Source: Youxingia wuxianensis (GTDB lineage: Bacteria; Bacillota; Clostridia; Oscillospirales; Ruminococcaceae). Taken from it: 64,000 nucleotides of DNA. Below, in pieces: positions 55,814 through 64,000 of the stretch. The DNA lies in assembly GCF_014385085.1 (NCBI RefSeq), contig NZ_JACRTD010000005.1, positions 157,637 through 221,636 on the forward strand, written 5' to 3'. A program made the translations under genes and the position numbers. Below the pieces are notes generated by a model. It was not told the origin of the DNA. It did no database searches and saw only the letters and a list, made by a program, of their open reading frames with translations. Position 1 is the stretch's first letter; every line of letters starts with the position of its first letter.

Positions 55814-57437
55814 GGATCTGCTCCTTTCTGCGGTGGGGTTCCTCCCGGCGCAAAATCTGGTCGATGTTCCGCTTGACGGTCTGCAACTCCTTGAACCGCT
55901 GTTTCTGTTCGTGATAGGTGTTATACAGGCCGTCTTTCTCGGAGATAAGCTGCTCGATCTCGGCCTGCAACGCTTTCCGGGCGGGCAGCTTGGTAATGCC
56001 ATGCGCCTTGAAATACCGGGCGGCGGCTTCGGCTATGATAAAATCGCTCTCATTTGCCTGCCGGTAGGCGGCGCGGGCTTTTTCGGATTTCTGCGCTTTC
56101 AGCCCGTCACGGGCAGGCTTGGTCTTGGCATAGGCAAGTACCTGTTGCTGCAACTCCTTTTTCCCTTGTAGCTTCGTTTCCAGTGCTTTCAGTTCGCCGC
56201 TGGTCTGGCGCATTTCCTGATAGGCGGTATCAACGGCGGCTTCTAACTGCTCCGGGGAAGTAAAGCCGTATTCCTGATACACATTCAGCGTCGCGGCCAT
56301 TTGTTTGAGGTTGTGCATGGTCGCCCAGCGTTCATAGCCCCGGCCTTTGCCCTCGGCTTTCTTCTGCTCAATGTCCACAAGCCGCTGCACGCCGTCTTGT
56401 TTCGGGGCGGCTATCTCGGCTCTGGCAACCTGCAAGCGGTCTTTTATGGTGCGTGGGGGATCGGGGGATCTGGCTGGCGCTTCGGCTGCTCTGGCGGCGT
56501 TTTGCTCTAAAACGGCAAAGACAGCGGCGCGGTCAAAATCGTCGCCCAGCTTCCGGGCGGTGATGGGCTTTGTCCTGTCCGGCGTGAGATAGGACAGCCG
56601 CCCCCGGCTCTCCTTGACGGTCACACCCTCCCGCAGCAGCAGAGAGGAAAACTCGTCAAAGCTGGCGGCGGTGGCAAGGGCTTTCCGTATGGTCTGCCGC
56701 AGCTTTTCCTTGTTCGTTTCAAACTTGGTCTGCCGGGGCGTGATACCATCGGCAATCATGGGGGCGTTCTGCTTGTCCAGCGCGGCTTGTCCCTTTTTCT
56801 GCGCCCAATACTCCCGGTCGGTGATGCGGTTCTTGCTGCCGTTCAAGAGGTCGATTTGGTAAAGCCCCTCCCGGTGGCACATCTCCATGACTTCGGATTT
56901 GAAGTAGCGCAGGGCAGCGTCGGTACATCGGTGCTTGCAGCCGGCTTTCGTGTCGGCTGGCCTGTCCATGTAGGGCAGGAACGGCACTTCCTCAATCCGC
57001 AGGCTGTTTATGACGATATGCACATGAATGTTGCCGCTGTGGTTATGCCCGTCCGGGTGGGTGCAGACAAGGGCTTGGTGGCCGGGGAAATGTTCTTTAC
57101 AGAATTGCTCCCCCAACGCCTGCGCCCGGTCTACGGTCAGGCCGTTGTCCGGCCCGTCCCGCGGGTCAAAGCTGATGATGTAGTGGTGGCTTTTCACATC
57201 TTCCCGCCGCTGGTTTTTCTCATAGCGGAGATTGGCCCGCATACACGCAACGGCAAAATCCTCCCCGCCGCAGTTCAGCGTAGACAGCCGGTAGTCCTCG
57301 CGGGGGATAAGCCTGCCGGTTTCATCAAGGACGGGCTTCATGGTAAATTCGTCATGCTCAAAGAGCAGGTATTGTTCGGCGGCTCCGTAGTCGGCGTTTT
57401 TAGAGTTGATATGTTTGAGTGTTGCCAACCGCGTCAC
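55803..57437 (-). CDS. MobA/VirD2-type relaxase (element B)
   Basis: 544 aa, GTG start at 57437 inside mobC. The motif HPDGHNHSGNIHVHIVIN is intact. It differs from the element A relaxase by a modest number of substitutions, mostly in the helical C-terminal half (for example TMHNLKQMAATLNVYQEYGF). It would allow B to be mobilised by a conjugative element such as element 2. Confidence 0.88.
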   Translation of the reverse strand: MTRLATLKHINSKNADYGAAEQYLLFEHDEFTMKPVLDETGRLIPREDYRLSTLNCGGEDFAVACMRANLRYEKNQRREDVKSHHYIISFDPRDGPDNGLTVDRAQALGEQFCKEHFPGHQALVCTHPDGHNHSGNIHVHIVINSLRIEEVPFLPYMDRPADTKAGCKHRCTDAALRYFKSEVMEMCHREGLYQIDLLNGSKNRITDREYWAQKKGQAALDKQNAPMIADGITPRQTKFETNKEKLRQTIRKALATAASFDEFSSLLLREGVTVKESRGRLSYLTPDRTKPITARKLGDDFDRAAVFAVLEQNAARAAEAPARSPDPPRTIKDRLQVARAEIAAPKQDGVQRLVDIEQKKAEGKGRGYERWATMHNLKQMAATLNVYQEYGFTSPEQLEAAVDTAYQEMRQTSGELKALETKLQGKKELQQQVLAYAKTKPARDGLKAQKSEKARAAYRQANESDFIIAEAAARYFKAHGITKLPARKALQAEIEQLISEKDGLYNTYHEQKQRFKELQTVKRNIDQILRREEPHRRKEQIHER

Positions 57438-57798
57438 CTACTTTCTTTAAGACTTCATACTTGAGGGCGGCAAGGTCGGCTATGGCGGCGCGTACCTCGC
57501 CGGACAACGCATGATAGGGCGCGCCGTACTCGTTCAGATACCGGGCAATCTGGTTGAGGTTGCCGCCGATCCTGCCGTACTCGGCTGCGAGCTTCCCGAC
57601 AGCGGAGAGCAGTTCGTCATTGACCGACGACACATGGAGTACGGGGCGTATGGTGGTACGCCGGATCGCCTGCCGGAGAAATTCCGACTGGCTGATACCA
57701 TAGGGCGCAAGCCGCGCTGTGAAGTCGGCGTATTCATCTTCGGTCAGCCGGGTTTTCACAACGCGGCTGCGGTGGGGTGTGTTGTATTTTTTTCGCAT
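57400..57798 (-). CDS. mobC: MobC-like relaxosome protein (element B)
   Basis: 132 aa, close copy of 24120-24518, with the same GRIGGNLNQIARYLNEYG signature. AAAGGAGG precedes ATG 57798. It overlaps the relaxase start by 38 bases. Confidence 0.85.
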   Translation of the reverse strand: MRKKYNTPHRSRVVKTRLTEDEYADFTARLAPYGISQSEFLRQAIRRTTIRPVLHVSSVNDELLSAVGKLAAEYGRIGGNLNQIARYLNEYGAPYHALSGEVRAAIADLAALKYEVLKKVGDAVGNTQTYQL

Positions 57799-57862
57799 GG
57801 TCGTGACCTCCTTTCTTGCCGCATGAGCGCGGCGGGGATAAGCGGCGCAAGCCGCATAGCAG

Positions 57863-57951
57863 GGTTTGGGGAAGGCACTCCCCAACAAGTTTCCCGCGAG
57901 GGGCAAAACCGCAGAATTGCGGATTTTGGCACCGTGGTAGAAACTTGCTCT
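57863..57951 (-). other. Candidate oriT of element B
   Basis: Nearly identical to 23994-24080 of element A while flanking non-coding DNA differs. It contains TTGGGGA-AGGCAC-TCCCCAA (57866-57885). It stands upstream of mobC. Confidence 0.45.
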
Positions 57952-58342
57952 AAGTAAGCCGCAGACTGGCCCTGTCCGGGCTTTTCCGTACATAGAGCGA
58001 ACAGGGCGGGGCTTTCAGCCCGCTGTTCGCTGCCTTTTTTCTTTCGCCAATATTACTCCGCAGAGGGGCTTTGCTACCCGCTGGCTGCGCTATTTTTCTT
58101 TTCCGCTAAAGATACATTTGAAAAGCCGTCAGCTACCCGCTGGACAGAGATTTTTCAAAATTTCTTTTGCCTTAGTAATCCGGGAACGGGGATTTTGGCA
58201 ACCGGCGGGACAGAAAAATTTTGCTTTCACTTCCTACAACGGAGAGATTTTGAAAATGCCAAATATCCGGGCGGGAAAATTTCTCCCCTCATTTACTACT
58301 ACAACCGGCAGGGGGCAAAATGGCCGGGAGCCAGAACGGGCA
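57952..58342. other. Intergenic stretch of element B with dispersed short repeats
   Basis: No gene is supported. Three copies of a CCGCTGG(C/A)...GGGTAGC-like motif are scattered here (CTACCCGCTGG at 58073 and again at 58132), and a CCGGTTGTAGTAGTAAATGAGG motif shared with element A lies at the far side. The role is unknown; it may be part of an extended transfer or replication origin. Confidence 0.4.
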
Positions 58343-58382
58343 ACAAAAAAAGCAGCAAATCTTTTTCAGACTTACTGCTTTC
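58343..58382 (-). terminator. Terminator in element B, counterpart of that at 23658
   Basis: On the minus strand AAGCAGTAAGTCTG and AGATTTGCTGCTTTTTTT form an imperfect stem with a T-run. It lies between the alkyltransferase-like gene and the mob region. Confidence 0.65.
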
Positions 58383-58469
58383 GCTGGTCGCCGGTGGCGG
58401 CTGGTATTCAGTTTTGAAAGTTTAGGGCTGGCTGGTATGACGATAACGCGTTTAGCAAATAAAAACTTC

Positions 58470-58949
58470 TCATCTCAAATCAAAAAGAATACTTTCATAG
58501 TCCTTTACAAAATACTTTATATTTGTGCGTCCTTTCTGAATAATTGTGTGGCCTTCCGCTTCCAACTTTTCCTTTTGTGCCTCTACACCGCCGGGATATT
58601 TTGCGTTCAATTCCCCGTTTGCCTTTAAGGTTCGCCAATACGGGGTTTCATCTTCAGAACGCTGGTAACTCGCCCATGCTGCAATAGATACAAAAATCCC
58701 GGCTGTAATAGGCTCTGTGAAATCCGCTCCATTCAGTTTAGCAAAATATTCACGGATTTTTCCGACAGTGATTACTTTGCCATAAGGAATTAGTTTCATC
58801 ACTTTATCATATTCGATTGGTGGGGCAAAATACATTCTGCTTCCGCCATATTTCTCAATGCTTTTCTGGTCGGTAATAATCTGAAATTTAGGCATATCCT
58901 TGCTATCATGTAGCATGGCATTAAAATCTTTTTTATCTTCATTCGCCAT
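58470..58949 (-). CDS. MGMT-family alkyltransferase-like protein lacking the reactive Cys
   Basis: 159 aa. The C-terminal part (YGKVITVGKIREYFAKLNG, then FVSIAAWASYQRSEDETPYWR) matches the DNA-binding domain of O6-methylguanine-DNA methyltransferase-like proteins. The protein has no Cys at all; a TPYWR segment occupies the place of PCHR, as in alkyltransferase-like proteins that flag lesions for repair. AGGAGG precedes ATG 58949. It is cargo found in element B only. Confidence 0.7.
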   Translation of the reverse strand: MANEDKKDFNAMLHDSKDMPKFQIITDQKSIEKYGGSRMYFAPPIEYDKVMKLIPYGKVITVGKIREYFAKLNGADFTEPITAGIFVSIAAWASYQRSEDETPYWRTLKANGELNAKYPGGVEAQKEKLEAEGHTIIQKGRTNIKYFVKDYESILFDLR

Positions 58950-59053
58950 CTCTCAACACCTCCTGCCTTAATTATAGTGGAGCAGATTATTCCATGCAAT
59001 GAGACGGTTTGAAAATCAGCTTGATTTTTTTCTTGTCTGACATTGGATATAAC

Positions 59054-59251
59054 TCAACGGTCAAAGCGAAATTTGAACAGCGCGGCAATGAGCCGCTGCT
59101 TCACATAGTCCTCCACCTCGGAGTTGACCTGTCCGTTTATTTTGGAGAAGTAGCGGATATATCCGGCGTAGTGGGAAAGAACCGTGTCGATTGCGTCCGG
59201 GTCGCCCTCATGGGCTTTAACGATTGTTTCATAGGGGAGAAGTTTACTCAT
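59054..59251 (-). CDS. HTH domain protein (element B), 65 aa
   Basis: Close relative of 23410-23622 (LPYETIVKAHEGDPDA, HYAGYIRYFSK). ATG 59251 follows GGAGGG. In element A it is preceded by a sigma-like gene; here that gene is missing, so this is the surviving half of the regulatory pair. Confidence 0.65.
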   Translation of the reverse strand: MSKLLPYETIVKAHEGDPDAIDTVLSHYAGYIRYFSKINGQVNSEVEDYVKQRLIAALFKFRFDR

Positions 59252-59476
59252 GGTCGTTTCCCTCCATGAGCTGGCTGGAGAGGACAGAATGAATGTCATT
59301 TGAGTACGTCCGTTCTCGGAAACATATCCACTTCGCTTTTGGCACTATCGGTATACGGGAACATATCCAATCTCTCTCTGGAATGTATACCATACTTTTA
59401 AAAGGCAGAATAGCATTTTAACTTATGCTACCCTACCTATAACTAAACATTTACAGTTGCATGTGGCCTATTGTTT
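59252..59476. other. Non-coding gap between HTH gene and erm(G)
   Basis: No gene is seen. It contains two copies of GGAAACATATCCA/GGGAACATATCCA (about 59329 and 59366) and becomes A+T-rich towards erm(G). It probably marks the seam where erm(G) and its flank joined the element, replacing the sigma-like gene. Confidence 0.4.
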
Positions 59477-60223
<747 letters not shown>

Positions 60224-60377
60224 TTAAAGGTAAGCGCCTAATATAAGGGTATCTGTTCGCTTGGTCATATATTTGCCATAATAGTAGTAATCACATATGC
60301 CAGCATTTTACTCTATGATCCGGCGCTAGGATCTAGCAGTAAGCAAGCATTTTACTACAATTATGGAGGTTACATTT

Positions 60378-60794
60378 ATGCAGACAGAAAGACGAACTGC
60401 CGATGAGCAATACCGGCTCATCATGGAATGTCGCAGCAGCGGACTAAGCGATTTTCAGTGGTGCAACGAGCACGGGATCAAACCCGGTACATTCTACAAC
60501 TGGGTCAAGCGGCTTCGCAAAAAATCCTGCTATGATATTCCGCCGGCAACAGGCCGGGGAGGCTATAAGCCTTCGGAACAACAGGATGTTGTCAAACTTG
60601 AAATCGTTGACCAGCCTGTTCTGCACGAAGAGACACCACAGCTTTTAAGCGTGCTTCCGGATCATACGGATACAAACTGTATGGAAGCAACTGCTGAGAT
60701 CAAACTCGGCTCCGCCCTGATCAGGATTTCAAATGATATAGATCCGGCACTTTTAGCACAGATCATCCGGTCTGTGGGAGGTGCATCATGCTAG
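60378..60794 (+). CDS. tnpA: IS66 accessory protein TnpA (OrfA)
   Basis: 138 aa with ADEQYRLIMECRSSGLSDFQW and GIKPGTFYNWVKRLRKKS, the helix-turn-helix of IS66 OrfA. TATGGAGG precedes ATG 60378. It overlaps tnpB. Confidence 0.85.
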   Translation: MQTERRTADEQYRLIMECRSSGLSDFQWCNEHGIKPGTFYNWVKRLRKKSCYDIPPATGRGGYKPSEQQDVVKLEIVDQPVLHEETPQLLSVLPDHTDTNCMEATAEIKLGSALIRISNDIDPALLAQIIRSVGGASC

Positions 60795-61135
60795 GCGACA
60801 TTACAGCTGCAACAGATATTTATATCATTTGTGGCTACACCGATATGAGAAAATCAATCGATGGTCTGTGCGCCATCATCAGAGACCAGCTTCACTTTGA
60901 ACCGGAGCATACCACCGCGCTCTACCTTTTCTGCGGCAGACGCAATGACAGGATAAAGGCACTCCTTCATGAGAATGACGGTTTTGTGCTTTTATATAAA
61001 CGCCTCGATCATAACACCGGAAAATACCGGTGGCCACGTAACCGTGACGAGGTGAAAACCATTACATGGAGGCAGTTTGACTGGCTCATGTCCGGTCTTG
61101 AGATCGAGCAGCCAAAGGCAATAAAAAGTGCCTGA
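60788..61135 (+). CDS. tnpB: IS66 accessory protein TnpB (Orf2)
   Basis: 115 aa, full length. IYIICGYTDMRKSIDGLCAI and LYLFCGRRNDRIKALLHEND are the hallmark of IS66 Orf2. It overlaps tnpA by seven bases. Confidence 0.92.
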   Translation: MLGDITAATDIYIICGYTDMRKSIDGLCAIIRDQLHFEPEHTTALYLFCGRRNDRIKALLHENDGFVLLYKRLDHNTGKYRWPRNRDEVKTITWRQFDWLMSGLEIEQPKAIKSA

Positions 61136-61208
61136 AACGCTTGATTTTTCTAGGCTTTTGCACCTGTTTATGGTACAATAGAAGTATCAAAAAACGGAGC
61201 AGAAGACC

Positions 61209-61565
61209 ATGCCTTCAGGAGTAAAAGATATCCAGCTCTTAGAGCTTAAGGATACAATCTCACAACTGAATAAAACAATCAGCACTCAGAACGAACTCAT
61301 AAGTTCATTGCAGAAGATGCTGGAAGAACGCAATGCGAAGGACAGTGAAAAAGACCTTCTGATCGCGAATCTCCAGTCTCAGCTTGCGTATCTTAAGAAC
61401 AAGGTCTTTGGCTCAACCAGTGAAATACGCCATGACCAGCTGGACGGACAGCTGAATCTGTTCGGTACACCCGTCGGTGATGAAAAGCCTGCGGAAGTGA
61501 TCGAACCGGAAGTGATCAGCGTCAAGGGGTATACCAAAGAGCGGAAACCCAAGGCAACCTATGAT
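61209..61565 (+). pseudogene. tnpC: IS66 transposase TnpC, N-terminal fragment
   Basis: The first ~119 codons hold the coiled-coil start (ISQLNKTISTQNELISSLQ) and YLKNKVFGSTSE, KPKATYDD of IS66 transposases. The zinc-finger and DDE parts are absent. The frame continues into unrelated element-end DNA, so the protein cannot transpose. Confidence 0.85.
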
Positions 61566-61645
61566 GACAAGTATAACTCTGTGCGCTCCATTTGTAAACA
61601 TTTTTTTACGGATATAGTAGGACTGTCTATCAAATTTTTCTGTGT

Positions 61646-61664
61646 TTCTTTACGACACATGAGC
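61646..61664 (-). repeat. Terminal repeat of element B, erm(G) end
   Basis: Read inward on the minus strand: GCTCATGTGTCGTAAAGAA. It pairs with the repeat at 51695-51713 and matches the left end of element A at 19431. Confidence 0.8.
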
Positions 61665-61790
61665 ATTCGCGCCGGGGTTATCGTTGCCGTACCCCTCCAT
61701 GAGGTTAATGCCGCCCCAAATGCCAAGTCCTGCGCCAAGCGCGATTACCAAAGTCTGCAATACGTCAACTGCGCTGTTGAAAAAATCCAT
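61663..61790 (-). pseudogene. maff2, N-terminal fragment
   Basis: ATG 61790 follows AAAGCGAGG and opens MDFFNSAVDVLQTLVIALGA, then GIWGGINLMEGYGNDNPGAN, typical of Maff2-family small membrane proteins lying between virD4 and the VirB6-like gene. It is cut after codon 42 by element B and then reads into the terminal repeat. Confidence 0.85.
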
Positions 61791-61857
61791 ATAAACCTCG
61801 CTTTCTGCCGCTAAAACGGCTCAAAAAATGTTGTTGGAAATAAAAATGCCGCCGTTT

Positions 61858-63120
61858 TTATTCGGCGGCTGCGTCCTCGTCGGACAAATCTATTTCGTAT
61901 ATGTCAAAGGGTTCGTCGGGCTTTACGATTGCCGGACGGGTGGACATATACCGTTCAACGTCAAAAGCGTTTTTCTTGTCGAAGTCGGAAAGGTATTTGT
62001 AGTTCGGGTGCTGCGTTATATCGTACTTATCGCTGAAAAAGGGGCGCACGCCGCGCAACTGCAAAATACATTTTCCTCCGTCCATAACTGCGATTTCGTC
62101 CTGTGTCATCAACTCCTTTCCCAATTTCTGATAATTGAGGCCATGAGAAACCTGCGTGCCGCGATTTTCGGAAGTGTTGAAACTGTCGATTGTTTCACGT
62201 CCCAAGTTCTCCGAAATATCCTTTGCATTTTTCCCGCGCCCTCCCAAAAACAAGGTGCTGTCGGCATTGTCAAGTATGATTTCTGCCGCGTCCTTGTAAA
62301 TGGCTTTTAGCTGGCTCTGCGATTGCAGAATGATAGAAGCCGAGATTTCCCGGCTGCGGATTGTGGCAATCAATTTTTCAAACTGCGGGATTTGTCCAAT
62401 GTTTGCAAACTCGTCTAACAGGCAGCGAACATGAACCGGCAGCTTGCCGCCGTATTCGTCGTCGGCCTTGTCGCACAAGAGATTAAATAACTGCGATTGC
62501 AGCATAGCGATAACAAAATTAAACGTGCTGTCCGTATCGCTCATAATCAAAAACAAAGCTGTTTTTCTGTCGCCTAACGTGTCAAGTTCTAATTCGTCGT
62601 AGGACATAAGATCGCGCAATTCCTTTATATCAAAAGGAGCGAGCCTCGCACCGCAAGAAATGAGGATTGATTTTGCGGTTTTGCCCGCCGCCAATTTATA
62701 TTTTCGGTACTGCTTCACCGCGAAATGGTCGGGGTCGCGTTCTTCCAAGTCGGCAAACAGCAAATCGACGGGGCTTTGATATTCCTCGTCGTCCTCGCGG
62801 GCTTCGCTGGCGTTGATAAGTTCCAACAGGGTAATAAAGTTCATTTCCTCGGCGGGGGCTTCGTACCAGATGTAGCCCACCAACGCGCAATACAAAAGCC
62901 GTTCTGCCTTTACCCAAAAATCCTCCGCGCTTTTTTCTCCCTCACCTTTGGTATTCGCTATCAACGTATTTACCAGCTTCAAAATATCTTTCTCGCTGCG
63001 GATATACACAAAGGGGTTGTAGTGCATAGATTTTTTGAAGTTAATCGTATTCAGTACCTTAATGCGGTAGCCCGCCCGTTGCAGCAGCTTCCCGCACTCA
63101 ATCAAAACCGTACCTTTCGG
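61858..63120 (-). pseudogene. virD4: VirD4/TraG coupling protein, 5'-truncated
   Basis: About 420 codons remain. They include LLDEFANIGQIPQFEKLIA (Walker B region), SASIILQSQSQLKAIYKD and an acidic C-terminus. Upstream the frame reads NPKGTVLIECGKLL, the DPKG motif shortly after Walker A, and then meets a stop just beyond 63120 where unrelated DNA starts. The membrane helices and Walker A are missing. The coupling protein is therefore broken, unless the adjoining element is precisely excised. Confidence 0.8.
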
Positions 63121-63158
63121 GTTTTGTCAATAAGGAACAAGAAAAAAGTATCTTGCTT

Positions 63159-63350
63159 TTAAGCGGTTTCATCGCCGCTGTCGTTCTTGATAAGGCGCAC
63201 AACCTTGTCCGTAAAGGTTTCCCGGCTGGTTTCGCTGAAATGGATATGAATGTCAAAGGTCGTGCCGCCGATGTTCTTCACAAGGTCGGGTTTGGCGGTC
63301 AGAGGGGAAGCGGCTGCGGGGGCGCTGGTCTTGCTGGTTTCATTGTTCAT
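63159..63350 (-). CDS. TnpW-like small protein of the fourth element
   Basis: 63 aa. An Ala/Pro-rich start, then NIGGTTFDIHIHFSETSRET and DKVVRLIKND, the core TnpW pattern. AAAGGAG precedes ATG 63350. It is followed by a short non-coding tail to the virD4 junction. Confidence 0.65.
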   Translation of the reverse strand: MNNETSKTSAPAAASPLTAKPDLVKNIGGTTFDIHIHFSETSRETFTDKVVRLIKNDSGDETA

Positions 63351-63374
63351 AGGCTGCTCCTTTCTATGAGAAAA

Positions 63375-63398
63375 GCCCCATGCGGCAGCACATGGGGC
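63375..63398. terminator. Small hairpin upstream of the TnpW-like gene
   Basis: GCCCCATG and CATGGGGC form a stem around CGGCAGCA. Without a strong T-run on the minus strand it may instead be a regulatory hairpin. Confidence 0.4.
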
Positions 63399-63412
63399 GG
63401 TGGTTGAGGGTT

Positions 63413-63474
63413 GAAGTGGCGAAGTGGCAAAGTGGCAAGGTATCTGGGTTTTGCCACTTGGATTTTGCCACTTC
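63413..63474. repeat. Iteron-like direct and inverted GTGGCAAA repeats
   Basis: Three tandem units (AAGTGGCG, AAGTGGCA, AAGTGGCA) are followed about 16 bases later by two inverted copies (TTGCCACTT, TTTGCCACTTC). The array lies just after the ATPase stop. It could form a hairpin or serve as an iteron-type binding site. Confidence 0.55.
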
Positions 63475-64000
63475 ATTTTTTGAGGGCGTGATACCATGCC
63501 GCGCCGATGCGCTTTGAGGTAATGCGCCCGTCAAGGTTTTTCTTTGCCGCCCGGACGGTACGGGCAGAAATCCCGGCTTCGGCTGCGGCCTTATCAATGT
63601 CCTCGCTGGCAAGCTCTTTTCCGTCTGCAAGTAAATCAAGTATCAGCCGTTCCGCCTGTTCGGTCTTGGTGGCGGTGTTCCCGCCCGCGCCGGACAGCAG
63701 CTCGTCGGCGGTAATGTCATACTCGCCTATCCATGAAAAGCCTGTTTCCGGGTCAAGGCAAAAGGCAACGGGCTTGCCCTCCGGCGCAAGGGAAGATTTG
63801 TCATGGACGATAACACGCACATTCGGCTCCCGCTTCACGCGCCCGATCAGCAGGACGCTCCTTGCTGCGGCGCGGAAGTCGATAGAACCTAAGCCCCGGT
63901 ATGCGCTCTGCCCTCCGGCAGCTTTGTTCAAGTGTCCGATAAGGATAACGGCGCACCCGGTACGCTCGGCAACATCGGCAAGGCGGCGGAACATGGGGCG
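63473..64000 (-). CDS. RecA-like/AAA ATPase (replication protein), C-terminal part only
   Basis: The visible ~175 residues include GCAVILIGHLNKAAGGQSAY and ARSVLLIGRVKREPNVR, typical of the RecA-fold helicase domain (AAA_25-like) of element-borne primase/helicase proteins. A C-terminal winged-helix follows (EDIDKAAAEAGISARTVRAA). The N-terminus with Walker A lies beyond the window. Confidence 0.7.
   Translation of the reverse strand, partial: RPMFRRLADVAERTGCAVILIGHLNKAAGGQSAYRGLGSIDFRAAARSVLLIGRVKREPNVRVIVHDKSSLAPEGKPVAFCLDPETGFSWIGEYDITADELLSGAGGNTATKTEQAERLILDLLADGKELASEDIDKAAAEAGISARTVRAAKKNLDGRITSKRIGAAWYHALKK

Larger units (their letters stand above)
60230..61565 (+). mobile_element. 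IS66-family insertion sequence, truncated at its right side
   Basis: It begins with GTAAGCGCC, the usual IS66 terminal sequence, at 60230. It carries the three IS66 genes in order, but the third (transposase) stops matching after about 119 codons at 61565. The right terminal repeat is missing. About 80 bases of other DNA separate it from the terminal repeat of element B. Confidence 0.8.
63121..64000 (-). mobile_element. Fourth element (partial), inserted in virD4
   Basis: Starts where the VirD4 frame is cut. It holds a TnpW-like gene and the end of a RecA/AAA-type ATPase gene, the pair that ends many Tn4451-like or CTn-like elements. No recombinase lies between TnpW and the junction. The element continues past base 64000. 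Confidence 0.55.

Noticed and set aside
61566..61814. Continuation of IS66 TnpC through to 61814
   Set aside because: After about 61565 the frame reads through the end of element B and the complement of maff2; the translation no longer resembles transposase.

Overview
The window is a mosaic of mobile DNA from a low- to mid-GC Firmicute, most likely a gut clostridial species (Lachnospiraceae/Oscillospiraceae type). The evidence is strong AGGAGG ribosome sites, clostridial conjugative-element backbones (CTn/Tn1549-like and Tn4451-like), and the resistance genes tet(W) and erm(G). No housekeeping genes, tRNAs, rRNAs or CRISPR arrays were seen.

Five layers can be separated. (1) 1-19430, all on the minus strand, is one end of a conjugative element. 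It has a type IV secretion set (VirB4, PrgI-like, VirB6/TrbL-like, VirB2-like, NlpC/P60 hydrolase), a split DNA cytosine methyltransferase, and a complete-looking Tad/Flp pilus assembly operon (CpaB, TadZ, TadA, TadB, TadC, two TadE/F-like pseudopilins) with a Trp-rich secreted protein. (2) Element A starts at 19431, 20 bp upstream of cpaB. It is a Tn4451-like mobilisable transposon carrying tet(W), a methyltransferase, sigma/HTH regulators, MobC, relaxase, RepA, a DnaC-like loader, TnpW and the first ~62 codons of its large serine recombinase. (3) That recombinase gene is cut at 29081 by element 2, a CTn-type conjugative transposon. Element 2 has its own serine recombinase, a Cfr/RlmN-like radical SAM methyltransferase behind a leader-peptide attenuator, a relaxase, a giant anti-restriction protein, TopB, NlpC/P60, two DNA methyltransferases, VirB4, PrgI, VirB6 and VirD4. 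(4) Element 2's maff2 gene is itself cut by element B (51695-61664). B is a second, nearly identical Tn4451-like transposon in the opposite orientation, with erm(G), an alkyltransferase-like gene and a truncated IS66. (5) virD4 of element 2 is cut at about 63120 by a fourth element that runs off the window.

The strongest structural result is that element B can be removed on paper. Its ends are 19-bp imperfect inverted repeats with a GC dinucleotide at each outer edge, and deleting it with one GC kept restores an in-frame 73-codon maff2. The same terminal sequence marks the left end of element A. A and B are therefore sister elements placed at two levels of one nest, with different cargo and with a swapped replication-initiator domain.

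The strongest functional candidate is the Cfr/RlmN-like gene. It has a near-consensus promoter, a nine-codon leader, several competing hairpins and an intrinsic terminator before a KTR-type Cys-rich gene and the methyltransferase. This is the layout of a drug-inducible ribosome-modification operon. With tet(W) and erm(G) (whose own leader has been replaced by an IS66 end), the nest carries three ribosome-protection functions.
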